A DNA stretch of 64,000 bases from Deinococcus sp. AJ005 (GTDB lineage Bacteria > Deinococcota > Deinococci > Deinococcales > Deinococcaceae), in the NCBI RefSeq assembly GCF_009017495.1, contig NZ_CP044990.1, positions 3,316,713 through 3,380,712 of the forward strand, read 5' to 3'. Below are positions 39,602 to 52,085 of this stretch, in pieces (positions within the stretch are counted from its first letter, which is position 1; each line of letters begins with the position of its first letter). Under the pieces are notes generated by a model that searched no databases, was not told the DNA's origin, and worked only from the letters and a program-made list of their open reading frames with translations. The position numbers were made by a program, and so were the translations under genes.

Positions 39602-40738
39602 ATGCCCGAACTGTTGCCCCGCGCCCGCGCCTCGCGGGAGAGTGTGTTTGCCCGCATGAGCCGCCTGGCCGCGCAGTACGGGGCCGTCAATCTGGGCCAG
39701 GGCTTTCCCGCCGATTCTCCGCCCGCCTTTCTGCTGGACGCAGCGCGGCGGGCGGTGGGCACGCTGGACCAGTACAGCCCCCCTGCCGGACTGCCCGCCC
39801 TGCGCGATGCCATCGGCATGGACCTGGGCGTGGACGGCGCGGACGTGATCGTCACCAGCGGCGCAACCGAGGCCCTGAACGTGCTGACCCTGTCGCTGTA
39901 TGGCCCCGGCGATGAGGTGCTGATGCTGGAGCCGGTCTTCGACGTGTACGTTCCCCAGACGCTGCTGGCCGGGGCCGTGCCCGTCACGGTGCCCATGCAG
40001 CTTTCCAGTACAGGAGGCTGGTCCCTGAATCTGGAGGCGCTGAAAGCCGCCGTCACGCCGCGCACACGGGCGCTGCTGCTGAACAGCCCATATAACCCGA
40101 CTGGAACGATTTTCTCCCGCGAGGAACTGACTGAGATTGTGGCGCTGGCCCGCACCCACGATTTGTGGATCATCAGCGACGAGGTCTACGACGAACTGTA
40201 CTTTGGCGAGAAGCCCATCTCCATGCGGGAACTGGCCCCCGAACGCACCTTTACTGTGGGCAGCGCGGGCAAACGGTTAGAGGCCACCGGCTGGCGCGTG
40301 GGCTGGATCGCGTGTCCGCCTGGGGAAGCTGGGGCAGGCGTGGCCGCGAACATCGCCGGGGTGCGCCAGCAGGGATCGTTCTGCTCGCCCACGCCCCTCC
40401 AGGCGGCGGTGGCCTCCGCACTGCCCCTGGCCCGTGCCGAGGGCTTTTATGAGGGCCTGCGCGCCGAATACAGCGCCCGGCAGACCTTGCTGGCAGACGG
40501 CCTGCGCGGTCTGGGGGCCAACGTGTTCATGCCGCGCGGTACCTATTTCCTCACGGCGCTGCATCCCGAATGGAGCGCCGAGACGCTGGTGGAACGCGGC
40601 GTCGCGGTTATTCCCGGCGAGGCGTTCTACTGGCAGCACCCCGCGCCTCAGGGCCTGCTGCGCGTCGCCTTCTGCAAATCACGGGACGAGATCACGCGGG
40701 CGCTGGAGCGGCTCTCGGCGGTCACGGCGGCCCTCTAG
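39602..40738 (+). CDS. Class I/II PLP aminotransferase
   Basis: A 378-residue fold-type I aminotransferase resembling kynurenine/methionine aminotransferases (YbdL-like). Features: NLGQGFPADSPP, DQYSPPAGLPALRDAI, SGATEALN, NSPYNPTGTIFS, IISDEVYDEL, the PLP lysine in GSAGKRLEATGWRVGW, and a C-terminal Arg in RVAFCKS. Substrate (methionine, aromatic or kynurenine) is not resolved. Confidence 0.88.
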   Translation: MPELLPRARASRESVFARMSRLAAQYGAVNLGQGFPADSPPAFLLDAARRAVGTLDQYSPPAGLPALRDAIGMDLGVDGADVIVTSGATEALNVLTLSLYGPGDEVLMLEPVFDVYVPQTLLAGAVPVTVPMQLSSTGGWSLNLEALKAAVTPRTRALLLNSPYNPTGTIFSREELTEIVALARTHDLWIISDEVYDELYFGEKPISMRELAPERTFTVGSAGKRLEATGWRVGWIACPPGEAGAGVAANIAGVRQQGSFCSPTPLQAAVASALPLARAEGFYEGLRAEYSARQTLLADGLRGLGANVFMPRGTYFLTALHPEWSAETLVERGVAVIPGEAFYWQHPAPQGLLRVAFCKSRDEITRALERLSAVTAAL

Positions 40739-40810
40739 AAAAGCAAGACAGACCCCAAAGAATAAGTAAGCCCTAAAGGCCACTGTTCGTTTCTGTAAAG
40801 GTCCTCACCT

Positions 40811-40838
40811 TTTACAAGCAGAGCGACCCCGTTATGGT
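40811..40838 (+). promoter_or_regulatory. Promoter of the 158-aa beta-barrel gene, likely leaderless
   Basis: -35 TTTACA (40811-40816), 16-nt spacer, -10 TATGGT (40833-40838), 6 nt, then ATG at 40845. Confidence 0.65.
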
Positions 40839-40844
40839 GGGTTT

Positions 40845-41321
40845 ATGAAGAAAGCCGCCCTGACCCTCCTGGCCCTTGCCGCCGCATCTACCGCCTCCGC
40901 TGCAAACTATGTCGGCGGTTCCGTTGGCTCCGGCCTGAGCGTGCATTACCAGTCCGATCTTTCCACCACCTCGGCCATCCGCTACGGCCTGAACCTGGAC
41001 GCCGTGAACTTTAACTTCAATGCGCTGGCCGTCAACGCCACCGTGGATTATCTGGCCGACTTCGCCGGTATCGGCTCGCTCGGCGGCTTCACCCCGTACT
41101 ACGGCGTCGGGCTGGGTGCGGGCGCGGGTCTGGGCAGCAACGTGGGCCTGAGCGTCTACCCCCACGGCACCCTGGGCCTGCGGTACAACATCACGGCCCC
41201 ACTCAGCGTGTTCGTCGAGGGCAACGCCGGGCTGAACGTCCGCGTCGGCAGCGGCTCGAACACCACCAGCACTAAATTCGGCAGCAACGCCCGCATCGGC
41301 CTGAACTACCGCCTGCCCTGA
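40845..41321 (+). CDS. Secreted, outer-membrane-beta-barrel-like small protein
   Basis: A 158-residue protein with a clean signal peptide (MKKAALTLLALAAASTASA). The mature part alternates polar and aromatic/aliphatic residues in short strands (GSGLSVHYQS, AIRYGLNLDAVNFNFNALAVNATVDYL, YYGVGLGAGAGLGS, TLGLRYNIT, SVFVEGNAGLNVRVG) and ends in RIGLNYRLP, as in small beta barrels. No Cys. Function unknown; presumably in the cell envelope. Confidence 0.7.
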   Translation: MKKAALTLLALAAASTASAANYVGGSVGSGLSVHYQSDLSTTSAIRYGLNLDAVNFNFNALAVNATVDYLADFAGIGSLGGFTPYYGVGLGAGAGLGSNVGLSVYPHGTLGLRYNITAPLSVFVEGNAGLNVRVGSGSNTTSTKFGSNARIGLNYRLP

Positions 41322-41335
41322 GTTTAACCAGCATT

Positions 41336-41373
41336 GAAAACCCCCACCCAACTTACGGGCGGGGGTTTTCAAT
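41336..41373. terminator. Bidirectional terminator between convergent genes
   Basis: AAAACCCCCACCC pairs with GGGCGGGGGTTTT around a short loop, giving A/T tracts on both sides and so working in both directions. Confidence 0.9.
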
Positions 41374-41393
41374 TGAGCGGGCGGATCAGAGGT

Positions 41394-42005
41394 TCACTTG
41401 ACGGTGAGGTTCCCCTGTTCCATCGTCACAGCCAGATCAACCTTGTATTTGGCTGTCGCGAAATTGGCACTTTGATATGTGCCGTCAAACGCCAGCCCGT
41501 CGGCCACCGTCTTGCCGTTGATGACCAACGCTCCCTGGGTAAATTTCTTGACCTCCAGACTGATTCCGGTGTTCGGCGGCAGGGTGATGGTGGTGTCGCC
41601 CTGCGCTTGCTGCAATGTCGCCTTCAGATTGGCAGCAGGCAGCTTCAATTGCAGGCTGCCGAGTTTCTGGGTCACTTGCAAACCCAGAAGTTTGAGTGAC
41701 CGCAGGTCCAGACTGCTCTCGCCCTGGGTGGCCTGAACCGTCAGGTTGATCGGCAATTTTGGACTCAGCCCGATGGCCCAGTTGCCCAGCGAATGCGAGG
41801 CCGACACATAGGCCACGCCGTTCTTGGTGGTGGGGTTACGGACGCCCATGACCGGCGACGCGCCGCTGTTGCCGCTCAGCGTCAGGTCTCCCAGTTCCTG
41901 CTTGAGTGTGACGTTGACGCTGCTGTAGCTGGCGGCCAGAGCAAAACTGGCGGTGGCGAGGGCGGTCATGGCAGGGGCGATCAGAACAGAGGCACTTCGT
42001 TTCAT
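41394..42005 (-). CDS. Secreted protein with beta-repeat (toastrack/adhesin-like) domain
   Basis: A 203-residue protein with a signal peptide of about 24 residues. The mature part has regular short beta strands with the pattern hydrophobic-x-hydrophobic and repeats of Gln-Gly (VTLKQELGDLTLSG, VQATQGESSLDLRSLKL, ATLQQAQGDTTITLPPNTGISLEV, VTMEQGNLTVK). This resembles the right-handed repeat of LiaF/DUF4097-type toastrack domains. Assignment tentative; function unknown. Confidence 0.6.
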   Translation of the reverse strand: MKRSASVLIAPAMTALATASFALAASYSSVNVTLKQELGDLTLSGNSGASPVMGVRNPTTKNGVAYVSASHSLGNWAIGLSPKLPINLTVQATQGESSLDLRSLKLLGLQVTQKLGSLQLKLPAANLKATLQQAQGDTTITLPPNTGISLEVKKFTQGALVINGKTVADGLAFDGTYQSANFATAKYKVDLAVTMEQGNLTVK

Positions 42006-42176
42006 GGGGCACGTCCTTGAGCAAAACTGGTTTTCAGGCGGTACTGAAATGGACTGGGCTGTCCAGGATAAGAGGGGGCGGCAGCTTGCCCTCTCTCATT
42101 AGGGCAGGCATAGTAAGAGGCGCTACAAATTGGAATATAGCCCCTTCTCCTTTTCCCCTATCCCCGGAGGTTCGCC

Positions 42177-43907
42177 ATGACGTCATTCCACATTCTGCCC
42201 CTGACCCTTGCCCTGCTGGGTTCCGCCGCCCTGGCCGCCGCCCCCAAGGACACGCTGGTCATCCAGCAGGCTGCCACCGTCACCACGCTGGACCCCACCG
42301 CCGCCTACGACACCTTCAGCCTTCAGGTGCTGGAAAACGTGTACGAGACGCTGTGGACCTACAAGGGGGCCAGCCTGACCCAGATGACGCCGCTGCTGGC
42401 CTCGGCGCTCCCCACCTACACGGACGGCGGCAGGACCCTGACAGTCAGCCTGCGAAAAGGGGTCAAATTCCACAGCGGCAACCCGATGACCTGCGCGGAC
42501 GCCCAGTACACCTACCGCCGCGATCTGGTCACCAACAGCGCCGAATCGGCCAACTGGTTTATCAGCGACTCGCTGCTAGGCACGCGAGACAACGCCAAGA
42601 CTGACAAGAGTGTCACCTGGGCACGCATTGCCGGGGCCGTGAGCTGCAACGCACAGAGCCAACTGGTCTTTAAGCTGCCCAAGCCGGACCCGGCCTTCAT
42701 GGCGAAGATGGCGTTTGCTGGAATGGGCGTGCTGGACAGCAAATGGGCGGCCAAACTGGGCGAGTGGAATGGCACGGAGGCCACCTGGCAGGCGTGGGTG
42801 GGCAAGGACGTATCGGGCAGCAAGCTGAGCGCCCAGCCCAGCGGCACCGGGGCCTACCAGTTGCTGCGCCGCGACGCCGACAACATCCTGCTGACCGCCT
42901 TTCCCAGCTACTGGGGCGGCAAACCGGCCATTTCCAATGTGATCATGCAGAAGGTGGGCGAACTGGCCGTGCGCCAGCAGGCGTTCCTGCGCGGCGACGC
43001 GGATCTGATCGAGGCCGGAACACGCACCAACGTGGAAGCGCAACTGAAGGGCAAGCCCGGCGTGACCGTGCTGGACAATCTGCCCAGTGCCGGAGCGCAG
43101 GCCCTGTTCATGAACAACAACATCAAGGGCGGCGCCGCGCTGGGCAGCGGCAAACTGGACGGCAAGGGCATTCCCGCCAACTTCTTCGCCGATACTGACG
43201 TGCGCCGGGCCTTCGCCTACGCCTTCGATTACGACGAATACATGCGCGACGTGCAGCGCGGCAAGGCGGTCAAGCGCACCATGCTGCTGCCCGACACTTT
43301 TCCCGGCTATTCCAAGGGGACCAAGACTTACAGCTATGATCCGGCGCAGGCCCAGGCCCTGTTCAAGAAGGCCCAGGGCGGCGAGGTCTGGAAGAATGGC
43401 TTTACCATCAACGCCAATTACCGCACCGGGCACATCGCCGGACAGGTGGCGCTGGAGTTGCTCAAGCGCAATGTAGAGGCCCTGAACCCCAAATTCCGCA
43501 TCAACATCATCGAGGAACCGTGGGCCGAGCAGTCCAAGAAGATGCAGGAGGGTCTGGAAATCATGCTGCCGATGGGCTGGGGAGCGGACTACGCCGATCC
43601 CGACAACTTCGTGTATACCTTCTACAGCTCTGAAGGCTTCTTCTACCCCACCAACAACTGGAAAGACGCGGACGTGGACCGCTGGCTCGTTCAGGCACGG
43701 GCCACGGTGGACCCCGCCGTTCGCGCGGGGCTGTACAAGCAAGTGGCGGACCGCGCCTACCAGCAGAGTCCATTTATCGTGCTGCCCGCCGAAACCAACA
43801 TCCGCCCCGTTCGCAGCAACCTTCAGGGCGCGTCGGCAGCCACCTATAACCCCATGCGTTCCTTTGGCTTTACCGGGACGCTGTGGCGGGAGCTGAGCAA
43901 GAAGTAG
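42177..43907 (+). CDS. Peptide/nickel-type ABC transporter substrate-binding protein (family 5)
   Basis: A 576-residue exported SBP_bac_5 protein. Signal peptide of about 20 residues ending ALAA, then [49 protein letters not shown] (the family signature) and [16 protein letters not shown]. Likely binds oligopeptides or related solutes. GGAGG lies 7 nt before the ATG. No permease or ATPase genes are adjacent, so it is an orphan binding protein. Confidence 0.9.
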   Translation: MTSFHILPLTLALLGSAALAAAPKDTLVIQQAATVTTLDPTAAYDTFSLQVLENVYETLWTYKGASLTQMTPLLASALPTYTDGGRTLTVSLRKGVKFHSGNPMTCADAQYTYRRDLVTNSAESANWFISDSLLGTRDNAKTDKSVTWARIAGAVSCNAQSQLVFKLPKPDPAFMAKMAFAGMGVLDSKWAAKLGEWNGTEATWQAWVGKDVSGSKLSAQPSGTGAYQLLRRDADNILLTAFPSYWGGKPAISNVIMQKVGELAVRQQAFLRGDADLIEAGTRTNVEAQLKGKPGVTVLDNLPSAGAQALFMNNNIKGGAALGSGKLDGKGIPANFFADTDVRRAFAYAFDYDEYMRDVQRGKAVKRTMLLPDTFPGYSKGTKTYSYDPAQAQALFKKAQGGEVWKNGFTINANYRTGHIAGQVALELLKRNVEALNPKFRINIIEEPWAEQSKKMQEGLEIMLPMGWGADYADPDNFVYTFYSSEGFFYPTNNWKDADVDRWLVQARATVDPAVRAGLYKQVADRAYQQSPFIVLPAETNIRPVRSNLQGASAATYNPMRSFGFTGTLWRELSKK

Positions 43908-43925
43908 GGCCAAGTCCGCCCAGAG

Positions 43926-44618
43926 CTATTTCTTGCAGGTCAGGTCAAAGCGCATGTTGGGGTCTGCCACGGTGTACTGCCCCACGGCAGGCTTCTCGCG
44001 GAACAGCAGCAGCATCTTGACCGGAGGGTTGTCCTGCTGCAAGTTGGGGCGGCTGAAGAAATAGCTCAGGGTCCGCGCCGAGGCCGGGGCAAATTGTTCG
44101 GTGCCGCCTGAGCTTGAGCCGTTGCGCGTGAGCTGGCTTCCGTCTTTCAGGACCAGGATGACCGGATCACCGCCACTGGACTGCAAGCTGTTGATGAACA
44201 GCTTATTGGGCTGGGCGCTGGCATTAGCGTATTTCACATCCACCGTCCAACCGGTGTTGAAGCCGGTTCTGGCGGGGGTGAATGCGACGCTCTGAACGGT
44301 CACGCGCCAGTTGCCGTTGAACAGCTCCTGTTTCAGGCAGCCCTCCAGTGCGCGGGTCTGGGTGGCCCCGCCCGTGATCCCAACGCTCAGAGTGCCGCCA
44401 CTCACCGCTGAGGCGATGCCCAGTTCCTTGAGGACACTGAGGGGCACGTAGGTCTGGCCGCCGATCGTGACGGCTTTCGTCGCGTGCGCTTTGCCGTTCA
44501 CGACAATCGGCAGGGAACTCTGCACGCTCTGGGCGCTGGCAGATGCCCCGAAGCCCAGCACAATCAGGGCGCCGAGGACGGAGTTTCTATGCTGGGCAGA
44601 TGCGGATTTCATGGTCAT
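43926..44618 (-). CDS. Secreted protein with copper-amine-oxidase-N-like stalk domain
   Basis: A 230-residue protein with a signal peptide (to about residue 29, ASASAQ). Residues 36-66 (LPIVVNGKAHATKAVTIGGQTYVPLSVLKELGI) match the Cu_amine_oxidN1-like stalk common in secreted Firmicutes and Deinococcus proteins. The remainder, with two Cys (EGCLKQ and the C-terminal LTCKK), is not recognised. It converges on the binding-protein gene with an 18-nt gap. Confidence 0.65.
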   Translation of the reverse strand: MTMKSASAQHRNSVLGALIVLGFGASASAQSVQSSLPIVVNGKAHATKAVTIGGQTYVPLSVLKELGIASAVSGGTLSVGITGGATQTRALEGCLKQELFNGNWRVTVQSVAFTPARTGFNTGWTVDVKYANASAQPNKLFINSLQSSGGDPVILVLKDGSQLTRNGSSSGGTEQFAPASARTLSYFFSRPNLQQDNPPVKMLLLFREKPAVGQYTVADPNMRFDLTCKK

Positions 44619-44794
44619 GGACGGCTCCTGGGGCGGCCAGCCGGAGAGGAACGCTGGGCGCTGATCTGAAGAATAAACGGGAAGGCGTGATCGGCCCGTG
44701 ACCGGGTTGATCGTTTCGCCTCTCCCCTCCCCTACCAGCCCAACCGTCTATAAATCTCACGGTGTCGTTCGTGTCCGGCTGACACAATGCAGGA

Positions 44795-45814
<1,020 letters not shown>

Positions 45815-45856
45815 AGCCCTCACGGACGGTCAACAGGGGCGTGGAATACTGATGGC

Positions 45857-47221
<1,365 letters not shown>

Positions 47222-47229
47222 GCAGCAAT

Positions 47230-47279
47230 GAAACGAGAGGGAGAGGTTTTCACGCCTCTCCCTCTCCCCTTTTTTCAAC
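47230..47279 (+). terminator. Rho-independent terminator of the VanW gene
   Basis: GAGAGGGAGAGG pairs with CCTCTCCCTCTC, a 12-bp stem, followed by CCCTTTTTT. It reaches the convergent parB end. Confidence 0.92.
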
Positions 47280-47281
47280 GT

Positions 47282-48116
47282 CTATTCCTCGGCTTCAAAT
47301 CCCAGCAGGCCCAGCACCCGATTCAGTTCCTCGCGGGAGGAATAGTTCAGTTCCACCTTGCCCTTGTCCTCCCCGGTAATGCGGACGCGGGTGCCGGTGC
47401 GGCGGCTGAGGTCCAGTTCCAACTGGCGATAAGTGCGCGGCGGATTGACCTTGATCGGCGTGGTGGAACGGCTCTCACGGCGCAACGCCTCGGCCTCACG
47501 GACATTCAGACCGCGCGAGGTGATCTGCTCCAGCGCCCAGGCACGGTCTGCATCCGGCTGGGCCAGGATCGCACGGGCGTGTCCGGCGCTGATCTGGCCG
47601 CCGTCCAGCGCCCGCAGAGCGCCGTCCCCCAGGGTCAGTAGCCGCAGGGCATTGGACACCGTGCTGCGGCCCTTGCCCACCGCCTGCGCCACCCGCTCCT
47701 GATTCAGCCCGTGGTCAAGCAGCGCCTGATAGGCCCGCGCCTCTTCCAGCGGTCCCAGATCTTCGCGTTGCAGGTTCTCGACGATGGCGATTTCCAGCGC
47801 CTCACGGTCTCCCAGATCACGAATAATGACTGGCAACTCGCTCAACCCGGCCAGTTGGCTGGCCCGCCAGCGCCGCTCCCCGGCCACGATCTCGAAGGAT
47901 TCGCCGCGCGGGCGCACCAGCAGCGGCTGCAACACACCCTGCTCGCGGATGCTCTGTGCCAGTTCAGCCAGCGAACCCGGATCAAAGACCTGACGAGGCT
48001 GGTAGGCCGCCTGCACGATGCGGCTGATGTCCAGCGTCTGCACGCCCCCGGAGCTGACCGTGCCCGCCGCCTCGGCCACCGGACGGGCCAGCAGGGCGTC
48101 CAGTCCGCGTCCCAGA

Positions 48117-48133
<17 letters not shown>
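47282..48133 (-). CDS. parB: Chromosome partitioning protein ParB
   Basis: A 283-residue ParB/Spo0J protein: N-terminal Noc-like domain with [23 protein letters not shown] (ParB Box II), then [12 protein letters not shown], a central HTH ([23 protein letters not shown]), and a C-terminal dimerisation end. It binds parS and loads ParA-driven segregation. It overlaps parA by 17 bp. Confidence 0.95.
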
Positions 48134-48866
<733 letters not shown>

Positions 48867-48953
48867 TGCGGCACGCCACTTCGCGGTTTCACGCCATGCA
48901 GCCCTCTGTTTCGCCCGTCTTCCATCAAGTCAACCTCACCTTTGGGGTCCACT

Positions 48954-49703
48954 TTAGCGTGCCTGCTTTGGCGCTGCGTTCCAGAACAGCGGTTGCGCGG
49001 TGGGAAGGCCCTCGCGCCGGGGATACTTGGAGGACGTGGGCTTGATTTTCTCGATAATGATCAGGGTCCGTGCGTCGCCTAGAATGGGCAATTCAAACGG
49101 GTCCACCACCTGAACCTTGCCGCCCACCTCGCCTGCCGCGCGCCGTCCGGCGTTCAGTTCCTCGGCGGTGATGTCCCCCTTCTGCGCCACCAACAGCCCT
49201 CCCTCACGCAGCAGGGGCAGGGCCAGTTCAGCCAGCACCGGCAGCGAGGCCACGGCACGCACCACCACGCGGTCGTACTGCTCCCGGTGGTCTGGGTCCC
49301 GGCCCAGCGCCTCGGCCCGGCCCACCAGCGGCGTCACCTGATCCAGCCCAAGCTGCGCGGCAGTCTCCCGCACAAAATCGATCTTCTTGCGGGTGGAATC
49401 GACAGGTGTGAAATGCAGATCTGGCCTAACCAGTGCCAGAGGAAAGGTGGGGAATCCCGCCCCCGTTCCCAGATCGAGAACACTGAGCGCTCCCTCTAAG
49501 TAGTTTCCCCGCAGGCAGGTCAGCGAATCCACGAAATGCTTGAGAACGATGTCCTCTTCTGTCTTGAGTGCCGTCAAGTTAAGACGGGTGTTGCCTTCCT
49601 GAAGCAGCTCGAACAGGCGCTCGAAGGCGGGAAGCTGCGATTCGATATTCAGCCCCAGTTCGCCTACGCCCTGCTGCAATAAATCCAGTCCCTCGCGGTT
49701 CAT
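48954..49703 (-). CDS. rsmG: 16S rRNA (guanine527-N7)-methyltransferase
   Basis: A 249-residue SAM-dependent GidB enzyme: [27 protein letters not shown] (SAM loop), [10 protein letters not shown], and [17 protein letters not shown]. The ATG at 49703 overlaps the preceding small gene stop (ATGA). The mnmG-rsmG-parAB order is typical of the replication-origin region. Confidence 0.95.
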   Translation of the reverse strand: MNREGLDLLQQGVGELGLNIESQLPAFERLFELLQEGNTRLNLTALKTEEDIVLKHFVDSLTCLRGNYLEGALSVLDLGTGAGFPTFPLALVRPDLHFTPVDSTRKKIDFVRETAAQLGLDQVTPLVGRAEALGRDPDHREQYDRVVVRAVASLPVLAELALPLLREGGLLVAQKGDITAEELNAGRRAAGEVGGKVQVVDPFELPILGDARTLIIIEKIKPTSSKYPRREGLPTAQPLFWNAAPKQAR

Positions 49704-50020
49704 AAGCCGTACCTCACTTTCATATCGCTGTAACGCTCAAAGACATGCCCATCAATGCTTTCCAGCGGCAAACGGTCCAGCAGGGGCAGCAGCGTTTCCC
49801 GCAGGACCTGCCCCCGCGCCATCCACTGGTAATAACTGCGTCCGCCGTGTTCGTAGGGGCCGTACAGCTTGGACCCCGGGCACAGGCGCACCATCGTCTC
49901 GAACAGCTTCTGATGCCGTGTGTGCATTCGCAGCGTGATCTGTGGCTGCTTGCCGTCTCCACCAAAATGGCCCTCGCCGATCAGAATGCCCAGCAGCAGC
50001 CCCTCTTCAAATGTATTCAA
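49700..50020 (-). CDS. Small LAGLIDADG-like homing-endonuclease-domain protein
   Basis: A 106-residue protein with one LAGLIDADG-like helix, [15 protein letters not shown], followed by [39 protein letters not shown], in line with single-motif LAGLIDADG domains. Start TTG at 50020 is chosen because GGGGGAGG lies 5 nt upstream; an alternative TTG at 50050 sits inside a parS-like site. It is fitted between mnmG and rsmG and coupled to rsmG by ATGA. It may act as a DNA-binding protein rather than a mobile nuclease. Confidence 0.65.
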   Translation of the reverse strand: MNTFEEGLLLGILIGEGHFGGDGKQPQITLRMHTRHQKLFETMVRLCPGSKLYGPYEHGGRSYYQWMARGQVLRETLLPLLDRLPLESIDGHVFERYSDMKVRYGL

Positions 50021-50037
50021 CCGTGCCTCCCCCGTTT

Positions 50038-50065
50038 GTTTCACCGTCAAGTTTCCCGTGAAACA
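50038..50065. promoter_or_regulatory. parS: parS-like site 1
   Basis: GTTTCACCGTCA then AGTTTCCCGTGAAACA; the latter 16 bases match the universal parS palindrome at 14 of 16. The upstream GTTTCAC is an extra inverted half-site. An identical 28-base unit recurs about 93 nt away. Confidence 0.7.
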
Positions 50066-50131
50066 TTGCGCGCGTCAAGAGGGCGACAGGGAAAAGGCGA
50101 ACCGGAGTCCGCCCATTCTTCTTCGCATCTT

Positions 50132-50159
50132 GTTTCACCGTCAAGTTTCCCGTGAAACA
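50132..50159. promoter_or_regulatory. parS: parS-like site 2, overlapping the 3-prime end of mnmG
   Basis: Same 28-base unit as site 1. On the minus strand AGTTTCCCGTGAAACA encodes the MnmG end V-S-R-E-T-stop. Two such sites next to parAB are expected ParB nucleation points. Confidence 0.7.
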
Positions 50160-51949
50160 CCCTGCTTTTTCAGATGTACTAGCAGCGCTCCAATATCGGC
50201 ATGTCGCACGCCGGAGATGCGAGCGGCCTGCTCAATGGTGCCGGGACGGGTACGTCCCAGCTTCTCGCGGGCCTCGTTGGACAGCGACAGGACGGCGGCG
50301 TAATCCAGGCCCTCCAGCTTGGTATCCCTGGCGCGGGCATCTGAATCGAGCTGAAGCCGGGCGCGTTGGATGTAACCCGCATATTTCACGCGGATCTCCA
50401 CCGCTTCACGTTCGGAAGCGTCCAGCTCTGGCGGCAGTGAGATGCCCAGTGCCTCGACATCCGCCAGATGGAATTCGGGGCGGCGGAGCCACGCGTCACC
50501 CGTCTGTCCATTGCTTCTCTGCACGGAAAGCGCCGCAACACCCCCGGCAACGCGCCCATACTTTGCCTCCACTCGTGTCAGCTCAGTGTCCGACACCAGA
50601 CCCAGATCATGCCCAAGCAGCGTCATACGTTCATCGGCATTGTCCTGACGGACCAACAGACGGTGTTCCACGCGACTGGTCATCATACGGTACGGCTCGT
50701 CGCTGCCCTTGAACACCAGATCATCGAGCAGCACACCGATATAGCCTGTTTCACGCCCAATGGATTCCGTCTTCAGGGCTAGCGCCCGCCGTGCGGCTGC
50801 GGTCCCGGCCACCAGACCCTGCGCCGCCGCTTCCTCGTAGCCGCTGGTGCCGTTGATCTGGCCAGCGGTGAACACGCCGGGCAGCAGGCGCGATTCCATA
50901 TTCAGGGTCAGCTCGGTGGAATCCACCACGTCGTATTCGACGGCGTAGGCGTAGCGCTGCACCACCGCATTCTCGAAACCGGGAAGGGTCCGTACCAGTT
51001 GATCCTGCAAATACGGCGGCAGCGAGGAACTGAAGCCCTGCAAATAGACCTCGCTGGTCTGAATCCCATCCGGCTCCACAAACAACAGGTGACGGTCATG
51101 GTGGGCAAAACGCACCACCTTGTCCTCGATGCTGGGGCAGTATCGAGGGCCTTTGCCCTCGATATCACCGGAAAACATGGGGGACTCGTGCAGGTTCTCG
51201 TGAATAAGCTGATGGGTCTGGGGAGTGGTGTGGGTCTGCCAGGTGGGCGATTCCTGAGCGCGGGGGCCGGGGGTGCCAGTGAATCCACGCGGCTGGGGAT
51301 CGGCGGGAATCTCCAGTAGGGCGGAAAAGTTGACCGAATCGGCCCGGACACGGGGAGGGGTACCCGTCTTGAACCGTTTGAGGACATGGCCCACCCGCTC
51401 CAGTGGGGCCGACAGAAAACGAGAGGGAGGCTCACCCTGCCGCCCCTCAGCACGAGACTGCCGCCCATACCACGTGATGGCCCGCATAAACGTGCCCGCC
51501 GCAATCACCACACTGCGACAGGGGAGACGGCGGCCATCGGTGGTGATGACCAGCCAGCCACCGTGTCCATCGGGTTCCAGATCAGCAGCCTCACCACGGA
51601 TCACGTCAATTTCGGGATGACCGAGAATCACGTCCTGGGCGCGTTCGGCATAGGCATCGCGCTCGTTCTGCACGCGCAGGGACTGCACGGCTGGCCCCTT
51701 GCTGGCATTTAACACACGGGTATGGATCGCGGTGTCGTCGGCCAGACGGCCCATCAGACCGCCCAGGGCCTGAACCTCGAAGACCAGTTGGCTCTTGCCA
51801 GGGCCGCCCACCGCTGGGTTGCAGGGCATCCGCCCCACGGTCGCCGGATTGCCCACCAGCAGCCCCACCCGCGAGAATTTGGCCGCCGCCCACGCCGCCT
51901 CCAGGCCAGCGTGGCCCCCACCGATCACGATCACATTCCAGCCATTCAC
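50141..51949 (-). CDS. mnmG: tRNA uridine 5-carboxymethylaminomethyl modification enzyme MnmG
   Basis: A 602-residue FAD protein (GidA): [18 protein letters not shown], the conserved [56 protein letters not shown]. With MnmE it modifies wobble uridines. GTG start at 51949 has TACACT 6 nt upstream. The last codons overlap a parS-like site. Normal length is about 620, so the end is slightly short. Confidence 0.95.
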   Translation of the reverse strand: MNGWNVIVIGGGHAGLEAAWAAAKFSRVGLLVGNPATVGRMPCNPAVGGPGKSQLVFEVQALGGLMGRLADDTAIHTRVLNASKGPAVQSLRVQNERDAYAERAQDVILGHPEIDVIRGEAADLEPDGHGGWLVITTDGRRLPCRSVVIAAGTFMRAITWYGRQSRAEGRQGEPPSRFLSAPLERVGHVLKRFKTGTPPRVRADSVNFSALLEIPADPQPRGFTGTPGPRAQESPTWQTHTTPQTHQLIHENLHESPMFSGDIEGKGPRYCPSIEDKVVRFAHHDRHLLFVEPDGIQTSEVYLQGFSSSLPPYLQDQLVRTLPGFENAVVQRYAYAVEYDVVDSTELTLNMESRLLPGVFTAGQINGTSGYEEAAAQGLVAGTAAARRALALKTESIGRETGYIGVLLDDLVFKGSDEPYRMMTSRVEHRLLVRQDNADERMTLLGHDLGLVSDTELTRVEAKYGRVAGGVAALSVQRSNGQTGDAWLRRPEFHLADVEALGISLPPELDASEREAVEIRVKYAGYIQRARLQLDSDARARDTKLEGLDYAAVLSLSNEAREKLGRTRPGTIEQAARISGVRHADIGALLVHLKKQGVSRET

Positions 51950-51955
51950 CGTGCG

Positions 51956-51961
51956 AGTGTA
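51956..51961 (-). promoter_or_regulatory. -10 box of a leaderless promoter for mnmG
   Basis: TACACT on the minus strand, 6 nt before the GTG at 51949. Confidence 0.45.
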
Positions 51962-52074
51962 TCCGGGGTGGTAGACAGGAACGGTGATCCGTATTGCGGG
52001 ACGTGAGTGTTGGAATGGCTCAGATGAACGTCTGGACTGTTCGCCTTCATCTGGTCTTCAAACTGAGAAACTCT

Positions 52075-52080
52075 TACAAT
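52075..52080 (+). promoter_or_regulatory. -10 box of a leaderless promoter for the class V aminotransferase gene
   Basis: TACAAT, 5 nt before the ATG at 52086, no Shine-Dalgarno; divergent from mnmG. Confidence 0.5.
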
Positions 52081-52085
52081 CCGGC

